Assembly (NCBI GenBank): GCA_030704615.1
Contig: CM060734.1
Coordinates: forward strand, 23,498,001 to 23,562,000
DNA length: 64,000 nt
Direction of reading: 5' to 3'
From: Takakia lepidozioides
Lineage: Eukaryota; Streptophyta; Takakiopsida; Takakiales; Takakiaceae
Under the pieces are notes generated by a model, which saw only the letters and a list, made by a program, of their open reading frames with translations, did no database searches and was not told where the DNA came from. The position numbers were made by a program, and so were the translations under genes. Numbering within the stretch: position 1 is the stretch's first letter; each line of letters opens with the position of its first letter. Of the stretch, positions 24,191-35,500 are shown in pieces.

Positions 24191-24560
24191 CGAGACGGTA
24201 TAGGCAGCGAGTGGGGGCGAGCAGGTGAGGACCACGAGGTGCAGGCCGCATCTATGGCACACGTGGGAGGTGCTCGAGGTTCAGAAGGAGTTGGCAGCCA
24301 AGGCGGCGGTGATGGATCAGGTTGGGGATTTTTCTCGGATTGAGGAGGTCCTCAAGGATGGGATGATGGGGTAGGATGAGACATTGTCACTGACAGAGGA
24401 GGCAGTGGTCACTGCTCAAGAGGTTGCAGCATAGCAACCACGGGACGCGTCTTCTACCTCTAAGCCTGCTGGACTCAAGGTTGCAGTCACGGAGGACAAC
24501 TGTGAGCCTGATGTTGGACCTATAGTCACCGGAGGAGAGAGACGACGTATACGGCGGTTC

Positions 24561-25911
24561 TTGAGGGCTTACAGGAACTACTTTGCCTTCAGTTTGAAGG
24601 ACTTAGGAGCACTGAAGGGTCAAGAGATTCGCATTGAATTGGCTACTGACACGCCAATCTTTCGGAGACCCTATAGATACAGTGACATGGAGAGGTCCTT
24701 GATTCAGATGAGAACTCAGGACCTTTGGGAGGCTGGTTTGGTGGAGCTATCTGGGGAGAGTATGCTTCAACCACAGTGATGCCAGCCAAGAAGGATGTCT
24801 TTGGCAATTGGACGGAGAGACGTATGTGCGGTGATTACCGGCCTGTAAATCGTCAGAAGTCCGATAGGTATGCCATGCCAACACCAGAGGAGATCTTTGA
24901 TGCCATTGGGCATGCCAAGGTCTTTAGCACGTTGGATTTACGATCCGATATCACCAGTTGCCGATCAAGGAGGCGGATAAGCAAAAGACGGCATTTTGGG
25001 GGATCAATGAGCACGGGAAGGATTGCCTATACCAGTGGCGGTTCTTACCATTTGGGCTTAAGAACGCTCCGGCAGAGTTTCAGAGAGTCATGGACAGGAT
25101 TCTAGCAGGGGTGGAGTTTGCTCGGTGCTACATAGATGACATCATCATCTTTATAGCTACGGTGGAAGAGCGTGAAAGACACCTTCAGGGGATATTTGAG
25201 CGCTTGAGGGCGCACGGATTGAAGTTACATCCAAAGTGCAAGTTTTTCCACAACCAGATTGAGTATCTGGGTCACATGATATATCCTGGAGGATTGGGGG
25301 TACAGCAGACTAAGGTAGAGTCCATTGCACAGGTTCCACGCCCCACGGATGTGAGCCGAGTTCGAGCTTTCATGGGGTTAGCAAACTATTATAGACGGTT
25401 TGTTAAGAGATTTAGTGCCATTGCAAAGGCTCTAACCAAGCTGACCAAAGTGGACCAGGAGTGGCAGTGGGAAGATGAGCAAGAACAAGCTTTTCAAGAG
25501 CTCAAGGCGAGGTTGACCTCGGTGCCCATCTTGAGACGACCTATCAGGGGGCGTCTTTTTCAGCTGCATACAGATTGGAGCATGCTGGGGCTTGGAGCGG
25601 TGCTCACACAGGTGGATGATGAGGGAAGAGAGTTCGTAGTGGCTTATGCTAGCCGCTCGAACAACGTTGCAGAGTCTAAGTATAGCTCATATGAGGGAGA
25701 ATGCTTAGCTGCAGTGTGGGCCGTGGCACACTTCAGGTGCTATCTATATGGCAATCTCTTCACCCTTGTCACGGATCACCAACCACTCAAGTGGTTGATG
25801 GAGTCAGACAAGCTTACGGAGAAGCTTGCACGGTGGGCACTCATCCTTCAAGAGTATGACTTTCAGGTGGTGCATCGACCGGTTTGGTCAATCGCAATGC
25901 AGATGGGTTGA
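24561..25911 (+). pseudogene. Gypsy-1 reverse transcriptase and RNase H
   Basis: The RT domain starts near IRIELATDTPIFRRPYRYS (24561-24779) and breaks frame near 24770. It resumes with MPAKKDVFGNWTERRMCGDYRPVN and VFSTLDLRSD, breaks again near 24950, then runs open from 24958. That part carries WRFLPFGLKNAPAEFQRVMD and the catalytic YIDD at about 25129-25140. RNase H follows with FQLHTDWSMLGLGAVL, YSSYEGECLAAVWAV and LVTDHQPLKWL. The open frame ends at 25911 after a shift near 25885, beyond which NADGLSRNP continues in the next frame. Confidence 0.9.
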
Positions 25912-27133
25912 GTCGCAATCCATGCACGAGCCAGCAGGATGACACTGGAGCTCGGTGGCATGGTGAGACGGACGAGGAGATGGTGCCCGGATGGCATGCA
26001 TCTACATTTCTGTGTATCTTGGCAGCGGAAGGCCAGGTTGGACCTGCAACAGGGATGACTGTAGATCAAGTGTCTGAGGACCCTGAGGCCAGCAATGAGC
26101 AAGGTGGCGCCAAAGATATACATGAGGATTCAGTTGTGTTGGACTACCTCCGCACTGGAGACACTGCAGCCATTGTGACTGCCAAGGAGAGGGATCGGAT
26201 CCTACAACGAGCCAAGAGGTTCAAGTGGGAGGGGACACACCTGCTCGAGTGTGGGAGGATGGTCGAGTGAGGATTGTGCCTCACCCAACACAGCGGGCAC
26301 GGTTAGTGCGGCATGCCCATGAGGAGTTGGGGCATTTTGGGGTGCGACGCACTCATAGTCTACTGCAGGGGCAGTATTGGTGGCGTGGTATGCACACAGA
26401 GGTGCAACAATTTGTGGCTAGGTGCATGGTGTGTGACAGGGTGCGTGCTTCATTCAACGCCCCTACTCCACAATTGCACCCTCTTCCGATCATGGGATTG
26501 GGCTACAGGTGGAGTCTTGACTTCGCAGGGCCGTTGCCACTGACCATGCGCCACAACAAGTACGTGTTGGTGATGGTGGAGCACTTCTCCAAGTGGATTG
26601 AATTGGTTCCATTGCCTGATAAGGCTAGTGAGGGAGCTGCGTATGCATTCTTGGATTGTGTGCTTAGCCGATTCGGTGCTCCAGCTGAGGTACTCACGGA
26701 CCAAGGGAGAGAGTTCTTGGGGGAGTTTCAGGCTTTGTGTGACAAGGCCTTGATAGACCACCGCACCACTTCTCGAGATCATCCTGAGGCCGATGGCTTG
26801 GCAGAGAGAGTTGTTCAGACAGTAAAGAGGGGTTTGCGCAAGTATGGCTTGCAGAAGGGACACCTAGGAGATTGGGACCTTCAGTTACCATGGTTAGCCA
26901 TGGGCTACAGGTTCAGCAAGCAAGCATCACTTGCCTCCTTCTCACCATACTTTCTTCTCTTTGGCCGAGAGCCGGATTTGCCTACATCCATTCGCAGAGA
27001 AGCTGCTACGTTCTTAACCTTGACAATCCGGACGTGTAGGCACGTGCATGTGAGCAGCGTGCAGAGTTGTTCAAGAAAGTCACGCCCATGGCTTTCGAGA
27101 ACCTTGCCATTGCACAACATCGTGATACGTTGA
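25884..27133 (+). pseudogene. Gypsy-1 integrase
   Basis: The zinc-binding region (HAHEELGHFGVRRTHSLLQG, then CMVCDR) leads into the DDE core. WSLDFAGPLPL holds Asp 1, LTDQGREFLGEF holds Asp 2, and HPEADGLAERVVQT holds the Glu. The frame changes near 26260 and is lost near 27030. The following open frame from 27067 continues with a GPY-like C-terminal segment (FNPGDYVYLQQTAP, VILRVREVLPSGVLVLEG). Confidence 0.88.
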
Positions 27134-27558
27134 GGTATGCTACCATACGTGGTGGGGGCTATCGTCCTGGGGTTTGGAGATTCAACCCTGGTGACTATGT
27201 CTATCTGCAGCAGACTGCTCCTACGACATTGGATGTGACTGCAGGACGTGTTATTTTGAGGGTTCGAGAGGTTTTGCCCTCAGGCGTCTTGGTCTTGGAG
27301 GGTCGGGATGGCATAACTTGGAAGGACCATATGCGTAATTGTGCGCCATGTCACTTTCCGAATGTCGATGGCAGGATTGACCCAAACCTGGCAGTGGTAT
27401 CTGCAAGTTTGAAATGCATGTTGTGTGGGTCTGCTAGAGGGGCAGTCACCATGCTGGTGTGTGATCGATGCTCTAGAGGTTGGCATATGGGATGCTTGAC
27501 TCCACCTCTTGAGATGGTTCCTGATGGGGATTGGTTATGTCCACATTGCATTGGATAG
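27067..27558 (+). CDS. Gypsy-1 integrase C-terminus with PHD finger
   Basis: After the integrase C-terminal beta-rich segment the protein ends with a PHD zinc finger at about 27415-27555. The first pair is CMLCGS; then come CDRCSRGWHMGC and DWLCPHC. This is the complete Cys4-His-Cys3 spacing with the conserved Trp before the last Cys pair. PHD fingers usually read histone H3 tails. In chromoviruses a chromodomain sits in this position and directs integration. By analogy this PHD finger may target integration to marked chromatin, which is inference. Confidence 0.85.
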   Translation: MFKKVTPMAFENLAIAQHRDTLRYATIRGGGYRPGVWRFNPGDYVYLQQTAPTTLDVTAGRVILRVREVLPSGVLVLEGRDGITWKDHMRNCAPCHFPNVDGRIDPNLAVVSASLKCMLCGSARGAVTMLVCDRCSRGWHMGCLTPPLEMVPDGDWLCPHCIG

Positions 27559-27814
27559 TGGGAGTGGATACAACCATGGAAGGCTAACAAGAAATGCAAG
27601 GCCAAGCTACTAGGAGACCAACACACGAGATCCTGACTCAAGTTCACAGATTGCAAGACGACAACTAACGATGGGGTTGCTCTTGTACCTGGCCTCTTGG
27701 TCTATAGAGTTTGAGTACAATAGGGACAGTGATAGAGGACTTAGTATGGCTGTGGCTATTACATCTTGTAGCTATCTGGAGTTAGAGGGACCTAACCACC
27801 AACTAGGGGGGCGA

Positions 27815-27902
27815 TTGTGGTATAGCTTTATAGGATTGTGTCCTTAGATTGTGTGGTGGACAGCGATGTATGTTGTGGCACGATGCTTAGGTGCATGACA
27901 GC
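27815..27902 (+). repeat. Direct repeat flanking Gypsy-1 3' LTR (copy 1)
   Basis: This sequence ends the internal region before the 3' LTR. It begins GATTGTGGTATAGC and includes GTGTGGTGGACAGCGATGTA. It recurs almost unchanged directly after the LTR. Confidence 0.8.
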
Positions 27903-28323
27903 TGTCATGGTTTTAGCCATGGTTATCTAGAATTACCTACTTCCAGTTAACTAGGACATTTTAGATATTTATATTTATATTTTGTGTGTTGGGACTTCAT
28001 TTGGTCTCACATGCCAAGTGAGGTGTCGAGCCTCACTTGAGACATGGAGATAGGTTTTCCCCTTGTGAGTGTTGAGGAGGCTCATCGTCTTGTAGTTGAG
28101 CCTCCATGAGCTTCTCTCACCTCCATAGCTCTAGGTATTGAGAGGGAGTGTGTTGAGGGCTTTGTAGGGTGGATTCCTTTAGCAAAGGTGCCCTTGGCTT
28201 GACTTAGTTTATGTGATAGAGTGGATTTCACTTGGAAGGACTAGGGCTTGTTTTTCATGTGATTGCTTCATGCTTTGAGAGCTTTCATTGTCTTCTACTT
28301 CTCTCATTTTTCATCTCTTATCA
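27903..28323 (+). repeat. Gypsy-1 3' LTR
   Basis: This 421-bp copy of 17388-17808 starts TGTCATGG and ends TTATCA. Confidence 0.9.
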
Positions 28324-28405
28324 TTGTGGTATAGCTTTCTAGGATTGTGTGCTTAGATTGTGTGGTGGACAGCGATGTATATTGTGGCACGATGCTTAGG
28401 TGCAC
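28324..28405 (+). repeat. Direct repeat flanking Gypsy-1 3' LTR (copy 2)
   Basis: This is a near-identical copy of 27815-27897, placed between the 3' LTR and the resumed NIF gene 2 frame. It would not be expected after a normal LTR end. It also obscures any 5-bp target duplication: CAGAC on the left, but TTGTG after the LTR and CGAC before the host sequence. Confidence 0.75.
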
Positions 28406-28582
28406 GACAAGACCTATTTGCTTGGAATGAGGAAACATCCCACTGTTTCAAGCTATCTTAAGAAAAAAATGATAGGGTTGAGTCTTTTTCCAAATGTTTC
28501 AAACGATCCCAAGTTTAGCCTACTCTGGGATTTTATTGAGGACAACGGTTTTAAGAGTCTCAGATATGATGCTTCAAAATAA
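28406..28582 (+). pseudogene. NIF/FCP1-like gene 2, 3' part
   Basis: The frame KTYLLGMRKHPTVSSYL...LLWDFIEDNGFKSLRY ends at TAA 28579-28581. It continues the frame cut at 17387 and corresponds to the C-terminal helical part of NIF domains. Without the retroelement the two parts would be in register apart from a TAG in the 5' part. Confidence 0.65.
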
Positions 28583-28782
28583 ATTAATTTTGATCAATCC
28601 CATCTCACTCGAGCTATTGAATATCTTCATGGTTTCTGTTTTTCATTTCCTTGGAATCACACACATGAAAGATATGGTACTTTCATTTAATTGACTCATT
28701 TTCAGATGAATTCTTGACGCACATTCCGAGCAATCCCAAGACTCTGATACAGGCCTTCATACGGGGACATGACTATATCTAG

Positions 28783-28806
28783 TGACCTCCACTGTTCAGT
28801 GGAGGT
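28783..28806. repeat. Element-I palindrome upstream of NIF gene 3
   Basis: Arms GACCTCCACTG and CAGTGGAGGTT (first base variant) are separated by TT. Confidence 0.85.
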
Positions 28807-28830
28807 TCACATTCGTGCACTCCCGGATTT

Positions 28831-31274
28831 ATGATTATGTCTCTTTGGCAGGTTCAAGGAGATGCTGACGACGTCATCGGTTCCTCAAGTCCCGTAATGG
28901 AACCCTCCGGATCAGCAGTGAGTCGGAGTATTGAAGGCTTTCCGAGGGTTCACGATGGTGCTCAAATTGAGGGTGGATCCTCTGTCAGACCCTTGTCCTC
29001 CCGAGAAGCTGGTGACACTCTTCTCCTCTTGGGTCTTCCTGGGTGTAAAGTCCAAGGTGCAGGTGAAGAACACAAATATCCCGGAGACTTTATCGACCTT
29101 TCCCAACATTCCTCACCCTCCCTGTTCAGTACGCAGGGTCTGGTCTATCCAACTCGCAGGACAACCGTCGGGGACTCGGCTATGGCTCCGCTGCACCTGC
29201 TTCCGTCTCTTCCTCGCATATCTCCCCAGCACGAGGGTTGGACAGCCCAAATCCGCAGGAGTCAGGTGACTTAAACTCATTTCTTGCTCCTTGCTCATTC
29301 TCCTAATTTCACTTAGTTTGGGGTCTGATATTCATCTGTCGCTCCAGGTAAGAAAATCTGCAGATTATGACCTTCCTGTCAAATGACGTCTGCATTGGAA
29401 TGCAGTTCCAAGGTAAATTATTCATTCGTTGCGTTTTCATTCCATCCAGGATGTCGAGTGCTCAAGGGACAATTTTATGTGCTTGCCTGTTGTTGCCCCT
29501 CCACTCCTCCCGTCGTTCAATGGCAAAACATCTCCAACATCGACACAGCGTGACCCTGAACTGCTGGCACAATGTTCTGCACCAAAGAGGCGAAAAAGAG
29601 CCCCCGAACCATTTCCTTCCTCTGTAGGAAATCTTTTCAACGGACAAAAAGCTGACAAGAAAAAAAGAGCGGACGCCAAATACTTGAGGACTCCCTCGGA
29701 TGTTGTGGCCCCTCGTCAATCCAAACCCGCGGGAATCCACTGTTCTTCTGCAAGACATTCCAATAAGGCTTCAATGGTACATTTCAAAACAATTTCTCCA
29801 CTTTCGTTTGCAGTTTGTTTTGCTGTCCCAAACTAACTCCGTAATTTTTCTACAAACGAGTATGGAGCCGCATAACTTCTGGAATGCGCCTCCCGACAAG
29901 GTACGTCCACTAACCTCCACTTGACAGCCGACGTTCATCTTTTCGTGATCTCGAACTCTTCGATATATGGTCTACTCTTGGTCCTTTACAGTAGTCCATT
30001 GTCGGGACACTTATGTCTCCGGAAACGTAGAGGTCACTCTGAAACTAAGAAACACTACATTGTGTTGTTTCTGACGGCGGGAACACTTAAATTGCGTAGG
30101 ATGGCATCGTCCACCAACCTTCATTTGCCACATCGGGGAAGAGGAAACGGATGTTGTTAATATTGAGTGTCAACGGACTCATCTGCTACCGGCCACCTCC
30201 AACTGGCGGTGAATTGTTTAAGGAGAGATTTCGTTTCAGGAAAGTTACAGTTCATGTTCCCGACAGACCTTTTGTGGTTCCCCGGCCCGGAGTCTTGGAG
30301 TTTCTCAACCTTGCGTTCATGCATTTTCACGTGGCGATCTGGTCATGTGCTGAAAGAGATGTTCTTTGTAGGATGCTCAAGTGCTTAGTTCCTACGAAAA
30401 TTGCGAAGAAGTTTTGCTTCATCTGGTTAGCTGAGGATTGCAAAGACACTACAGGTTACATCATGCATGGGATGAAATATCTTGTTAAGGATATTCGCAC
30501 TGTTCTTGCCAAGTACCCTGGTACAAACCTTTGCAACGCAGGGACAAATACTCCTTGTCGATGATGAGCCATCAAAGGGCCTCCGAAACCCACCAAATAC
30601 TGGATTCTTCCTATTTCATACAAGCCATCACCAAAGGGCTTGGTTGACCTAGATGATATGACAAAAGCTGTGTGGCCATATATATTGAAAATGGCTGCAG
30701 CTTCAACAGTCGTAGATTACATCAGCGAGAACCCTCCCAAGTGTTCTCGTAAGCCTATTGGTCGCGACCATGCCTATTGGGCTTGGTATGGAAGATATGT
30801 TGATCCTCGTGTTTGGATCCCACAACAAAATGAACGTGATTACCTTGGTATGTACTTATCCCACTGTTTGTTGTTTATGGAGAATTTGATCTTGAAAGTG
30901 TCTTCCACTTGCACTTTAACTTTATCATTTTTTCTACAAATGTTCCACATTTCAGCTGACATTTGTTATATGAAAAATTGTTTTACCCAGTCACATTCAA
31001 GGACCGAATTCGAAAAGAAGAAGAAGAGCTTCATGATTGGCAAGAATGGCAGGCTTCCCGGCAGGCTTCAAGGGCATCAAGAGATTCAACAAGTAGAGTT
31101 CCAAGTAACATTTCGGATGATAATGTTACTACTAGGTTCGAGTTCTCTGAAAGTATTTCCGTTTCCTCTGGTGCGGAGACCGTTGCAAGTGGTTGTGGAA
31201 ACCGGAGGCGTCTTCAAACACATGCCTTGATTGCGAGCCGTTTGGGAGGAGGCTCTGTAATATTAATGGGTTAG
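28831..31274 (+). pseudogene. NIF/FCP1-like gene 3 of element I
   Basis: Low-complexity Ser/Pro-rich exons (28831-29274, 29429-29778) precede the NIF domain at about 30130-30850. The nucleophile block reads MLLILSVNGLICYR, so the usual first Asp is Ser. It is followed by RPFVVPRPGVLEFLNLAF, HFHVAIWSCAERDVL, KFCFIWLAEDCKDTTGY, then LLVDDEPSKGLRNPP in another frame. From about 30610 the first frame returns (KGLVDLDDMTKAVWPYIL, VDYISENPP). A donor GTATGT lies near 30848, and a last exon ends at 31272-31274. The two frame changes near 30540 and 30605 and the lost catalytic Asp indicate a decayed copy. Domain identity is clear, exon structure is approximate. Confidence 0.65.
29911..29934. repeat. 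Element-I palindrome in NIF gene 3 intron
   Basis: Left arm AACCTCCACTT, then GA, then a decayed right arm (CAGCCGACGTT). Confidence 0.6.
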
Positions 31275-31572
31275 TATGAGCCGTTGTATGGCTTCGAGCC
31301 ACTGGATAACATTAAGTCCAACGGATGTACAGTTGACGGTACATTATGTCTGACTGCAACACCAAAGTTGCAATCTCTAATAAAATATGAATGTTTATCA
31401 TCAATGTATGCGGACTCATTCTTTCATGTCATCTTCTTCATCACATGCCATGATTGTTCTATGTTTGTTTTTGTATGTCATCTGATATGGCAACCTTTTG
31501 ATGCAAAAAGTTTTATATATCTGACCTCACATCATGGGTGTATTATTGCATCCTCCCATGATTTTTTTCATG

Positions 31573-31596
31573 AACGTCAACTTGGCAGTGGATGTT
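31573..31596. repeat. Degenerate element-I palindrome near the right end
   Basis: AACGTCAACTTGGCAGTGGA followed by TGTT keeps the outline of the family. It lies about 0.17 kb inside the right terminal repeat. Confidence 0.4.
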
Positions 31597-31759
31597 CTTC
31601 TAAAACCACAATACATACTTATATTGTCTCCAAAAAATATTCGGAGGATTATTGTTCATGGTTATATTGTGCATAAAATAGCCAAATAATCATATATATC
31701 GCTTTATTTCAATAATAAATTTTATTTATTCATATTTCTCATATTATTTCTGGACCAAA

Positions 31760-31790
31760 CAAAAGTCCAGAATTAGTTAAAATAGTGTTG
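31760..31790 (-). repeat. Right terminal inverted repeat of element I
   Basis: Inverted partner of 4111-4141, with one mismatch. The following bases (GGTC when the repeat is trimmed by one) match the bases before the left end. Confidence 0.75.
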
Positions 31791-32058
31791 GTCGTTTATT
31801 GGGCTCTAGTAGTTGGTGTGTGGGGGCCACTTTAAATGCACATCTCGTGCATATCGGGCCACATGTAGGCTTCATATTAGATAGTATTTCAGTGAGAGAT
31901 GATACCCTCTATAGCTCAGGCATAGCATTTTTGTGTACTGCCACTTTCATAATATATATCAATTAGCCACTTGGGCCAAAATTTAGGCAATCGATGCCAC
32001 AAGCTGTTTGTTCAATTGCTCATATGCACAATTTTTTCCTACTGCACCAAGCAGCGTA

Positions 32059-32160
32059 GCTACGGCGTGAGCCCAGCCCTGTGAGCCTGGGAGCTGAGCT
32101 CACGTTGTAGCTACAAAGCGTGAGCTGAGCTCACGCTTCAAGGAAGCGTGAGCGGCACAA
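32059..32160 (+). repeat. Left end of element II with GTGAGC/GCTCAC subterminal repeats
   Basis: Several GTGAGC and GCTCAC hexamers alternate over about 100 bp, as in the ends of element III. Short clustered subterminal motifs of this sort are typical transposase-binding sites. Confidence 0.65.
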
Positions 32161-32540
32161 ATCTGCTGGAGAAGTAGGTCCTATAGGCGAGGATTGCAAG
32201 AAGAGGGCCTATTACCGTGGACAAAACAAAGAGGGCCACCATGCACCATGTCTGCAATGCCTGCACAAAAAGAGGAATATGAAAATATGGCAATTGAGCT
32301 CAGAATGATGACACACTTTATTTCAATTCACAGATAGACGCTTACAATGAATGGCATGTGCATTTGCCCTGGTTCCGTGAACGAAATGTATGTGTTTGTC
32401 CTAAATGCAAAGTCTTCACACGGTAACCTGGAAACCAGCGTGGGAAGCGGGCATGGCTCGTATGTGTTCAAAGAGAATTTGGCGGAGCCCTACGTGAGGT
32501 GTCCCCGCTGCACGAAGGGTGATGACTTCTTCTCCGTAGC

Positions 32541-35500
32541 CTAGTGTGGCTGGTGAATGAATTGGTCTCTCTTACCGTCGCAACACATAATTACAAGGTA
32601 TATGTAATATTGATGCTTGCAGGGTACCCACTTCCTCCTTCTCATGCTGAGAGCGCCCTCACGCATCGTTACAAAATCCGGACAAGTGCAAGTAGGGAAA
32701 TCCCCACGGTAACCTGATATTCTTTGCCATGAAGAACTGAGCCAATAGTACAGCACTGTGTAAATCGTCCATACCCCCGGGGCAGGGACTTCGGTGATAC
32801 GAGCCACCCGAGCCTGAAAAATTCTAGCCGATTCCATCTTGCATTCGTGATCTGCACCCGAAGCGACACAACGCACTGTTTTTCCATCTCTTTTTGTTGG
32901 GTGGGAGTCGGCACCGGGTGGAGGCATTGCCGGAGCATGTGGCACATCTATGCCGACAGTGCACAAGGGCACCACCCGGGACCGTGCAAGACAAAACCCT
33001 CCCTCCTCCAGCATGCTTATCCTCGGTTGTTGACAGCGACGTCCAAGTTTCACAGGCCAATGGGCGGGGGAGGGGGTTTCATTATCACCGAAGGACGAAC
33101 TGTTCCCTTGACGCATCGTGCCATATCGTCTGGGCAGAACCAGAACTTGTGGTCCTTTGACTCCCCACTATGATAAGGTCGGAACAACCCTGTGAATGTT
33201 GGAGCTAGAGTCCCCCTAGAGCCTTTGCATATTTTTGATTTGCATTTCTTGAAAGAGGGGGTCCGAATTGCCATGCAAGCACCTCTAGATCTGGTGGGGT
33301 GCGTTCTATATGCCACTCACTATCAATGCAATCAATTCCTGTTCCTGCACCATGGCCACCACCTTCTCCAATGGGATTCCTGCTACTGTGCTTGCATGTT
33401 TTTGCACCTGCTCCACTGAGAGGAGACCCACCTGGGAAGGGCTGGCACACGACTTACTCTGCACTGGAGACACCTTTGGCACAGAGAAATTGACCCTGTC
33501 TGGGCGATGGGAATCTCCATCTGACCCTGGAAGAGTGTTCAATTTCCTTTTGCATGATCCAAATCTTTCCTCTCCTTCCAAATGAGGGAGCCTGGATTGC
33601 AAATGGGAGCCTTCAGTGCACCTGTTCAGAGCTCTGGCCATCTTCGATGGGTCTCCGAACCTACTCGCAGCCTTAGCATCAACAAAGTCGTACCAGGGCC
33701 CTTGCCTCCACCCCGTCCCATCAGAAAATTGCGGTACCCGCTGGTTTGTTGTGTAAGTGCCCCTCACCATGTCATCAGCGTGGCCACATACAAGTCACGA
33801 CATGCTTTGGTAGATTCTGCTGGCATCCAGACGTTGTGAATAGTCTCCGCCAAATTACAGGATGGCATGTCGGCCAAGTCCTCCAAGGACATGTCCTGTA
33901 GGAGGCATTGCATGAAAATGTGAGGAACAAAAGGAAATGGAAGAGGTTCTGCAAGCGACAATCCAAGAACCCCAAATGAACAGGCACGATGCAAAATTGT
34001 GTGTTTTTTGGATTGAAGAGGCTTACTGTCGTCATGAAAGCTCCCCACTGTCTATACCTGAAGTGCCAGAAAAAAGAACCAGTCCTCCAACTCCTTCAGG
34101 TGGATACCAGTAGCAGCACCAGAGGAGAACCACCAAGCCCGGATTGCCTGGTAAGTGCTCTCAGCTTCTCCCATTGAGGTGGCATTTTTGTACTTGAGAC
34201 AAAGCCTTCTGTGCTCCAACTGAAGGTCAGGGCGAATGCAGCGCTTTGTATGACGTGCCAGAGATTGACTCCAATGGAAGAGGCATGTGTGCTCCCTATT
34301 TTCCATTGGGACCTTAGGATCCCCCGAACCAAACACGTGCCGCACTGCATTGAAATTTGCCTGTGCACTATCAGCCATAAGCCCGCAAAATTTGTGTTCT
34401 GTATTCCATTGCGCTGCATGATGGCCAGGGGCGAATTCCACATGAGCATAGGGGATTCACTGTCTCTCCGACTGCATATCACAAATTGTTATTGAGAGCA
34501 CACGCTGGTACGCTGGATCATACACACGGCACACCATGGTTGTCCAACCCTTCACCTGTTTGCAGTGATCAAACATCAACCAACATTTAGCCAAATCTCC
34601 TCCAGGTTGCATTCGGCGGACAATGCTCACACCACTGCCTTCGCCCACTCGGCGGACCATCTTGAACAAATACACCTGGACGAGCCCTGGCCATGGAAGA
34701 TACTGTTTGAATGATTCATAGCGACTTCTCCGTTTGCGGTCCATAATGTTGTCCATGAATCCAGCAGTGCCTGTGCCGACTCTGAATGCATTCACCTGTT
34801 TCGAATATTGGGAGAGCTCAACACGGAGAAATGGTCCATCACTGCATCAATCGGAATCTGCCTCCAGCATTGGTTGTTGTCGAATCCCCTTCACCCAGTA
34901 TGTGTTTTTCCAGGAAAGCCTTGCTAGCTGTAAGCGCATATAGGCATAAGGTGTTGCACAAGGGGCATTGTGGAACCTCCTACTTTAGCATCAGATTCTA
35001 GCAGATGTCCACGCTAAACATCCTAGCAAGCTTCCTTTGGTACACGGATGCTCGTGTGGCACCCATATGAATGCATGCACAAGTCATTGTCTTGCATCGT
35101 TGTGCCATCTGGTACATACGAGTGTGGCACCCAGAAACACAAGACGGGGAATGTTTGCAGAACCTCCACACAAAGTATTGGTCTTGGGGGGCAGTCCTGG
35201 GGTGAAAGGATTCAGGGCACCCCTTCCACTCACTTTCGTTTGGTTGAGCGCTGGTTTTCTCATCCGAGGGCAAGAAATATTCAGTCAGAAACTTGAAATG
35301 CCCAACGCAACCGACCTTCAAAATTTCAATCCAATGTCGTTGTGGATGTTCGACGTTTTTGTCTTGCATCCAAAGGGGTCCATCATGTTTCTTGTGCCAT
35401 GCCCTGCATAGAACCCAGCGCAGTCCATTGGAAGACGTGGAGGGTTGAGCTCAAACAAGATGTCGCCCATCAAACTCTGGCTGCACGTATTGAACCCGCT

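Larger units (their letters stand above)
17388..28323 (+). mobile_element. Gypsy-1: Ty3/Gypsy retrotransposon encoding a C5 DNA methyltransferase and PHD finger
   Basis: Two 421-bp LTRs bound a 10.9-kb element in NIF gene 2. Order: LTR, 2.4-kb leader, Gag with two zinc knuckles, aspartic protease (DSGA), C5-cytosine methyltransferase, reverse transcriptase (YIDD), RNase H, integrase, PHD finger, LTR. RT before integrase places it in the Ty3/Gypsy group. Each module is open over long stretches but several frame breaks separate them, so this copy cannot make a full polyprotein. The LTRs differ at only about eight positions by eye, so the insertion is fairly young. C5 methyltransferases captured by Gypsy elements are known from some algae and dinoflagellates; I recall no described combination with a PHD finger. 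Confidence 0.9.
4111..31790. mobile_element. Element I: giant inverted-repeat DNA transposon with ParB/methylase and NIF cargo
   Basis: A 31-bp sequence at 4111-4141 (begins CAACACTATTTTAATTAATT) recurs inverted at 31760-31790 with one mismatch. If the ends are read as starting at AACACTATTTT, the flanks both give GGTC, a candidate 4-bp target duplication. The span is 27.7 kb, or about 16.7 kb without the nested Gypsy. Inside are a DUF7869-type transposase, an N-terminal-domain/octad gene, a ParB-like/DNA-methylase gene, three NIF modules and at least nine copies of one palindrome family. Degenerate copies of that palindrome lie just inside both ends (about 4336-4355 and 31573-31596). The transposase is broken, so this copy is probably immobile. 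Delimitation rests on the inverted repeats and on the shared palindromes at both sides. Confidence 0.7.

Noticed and set aside
4111-31790. Assignment of element I to the CACTA superfamily
   Set aside because: The ends contain CACTA one base-triplet in, but the flanks do not give a 3-bp duplication there and the transposase is DUF7869-like, not the CACTA type.
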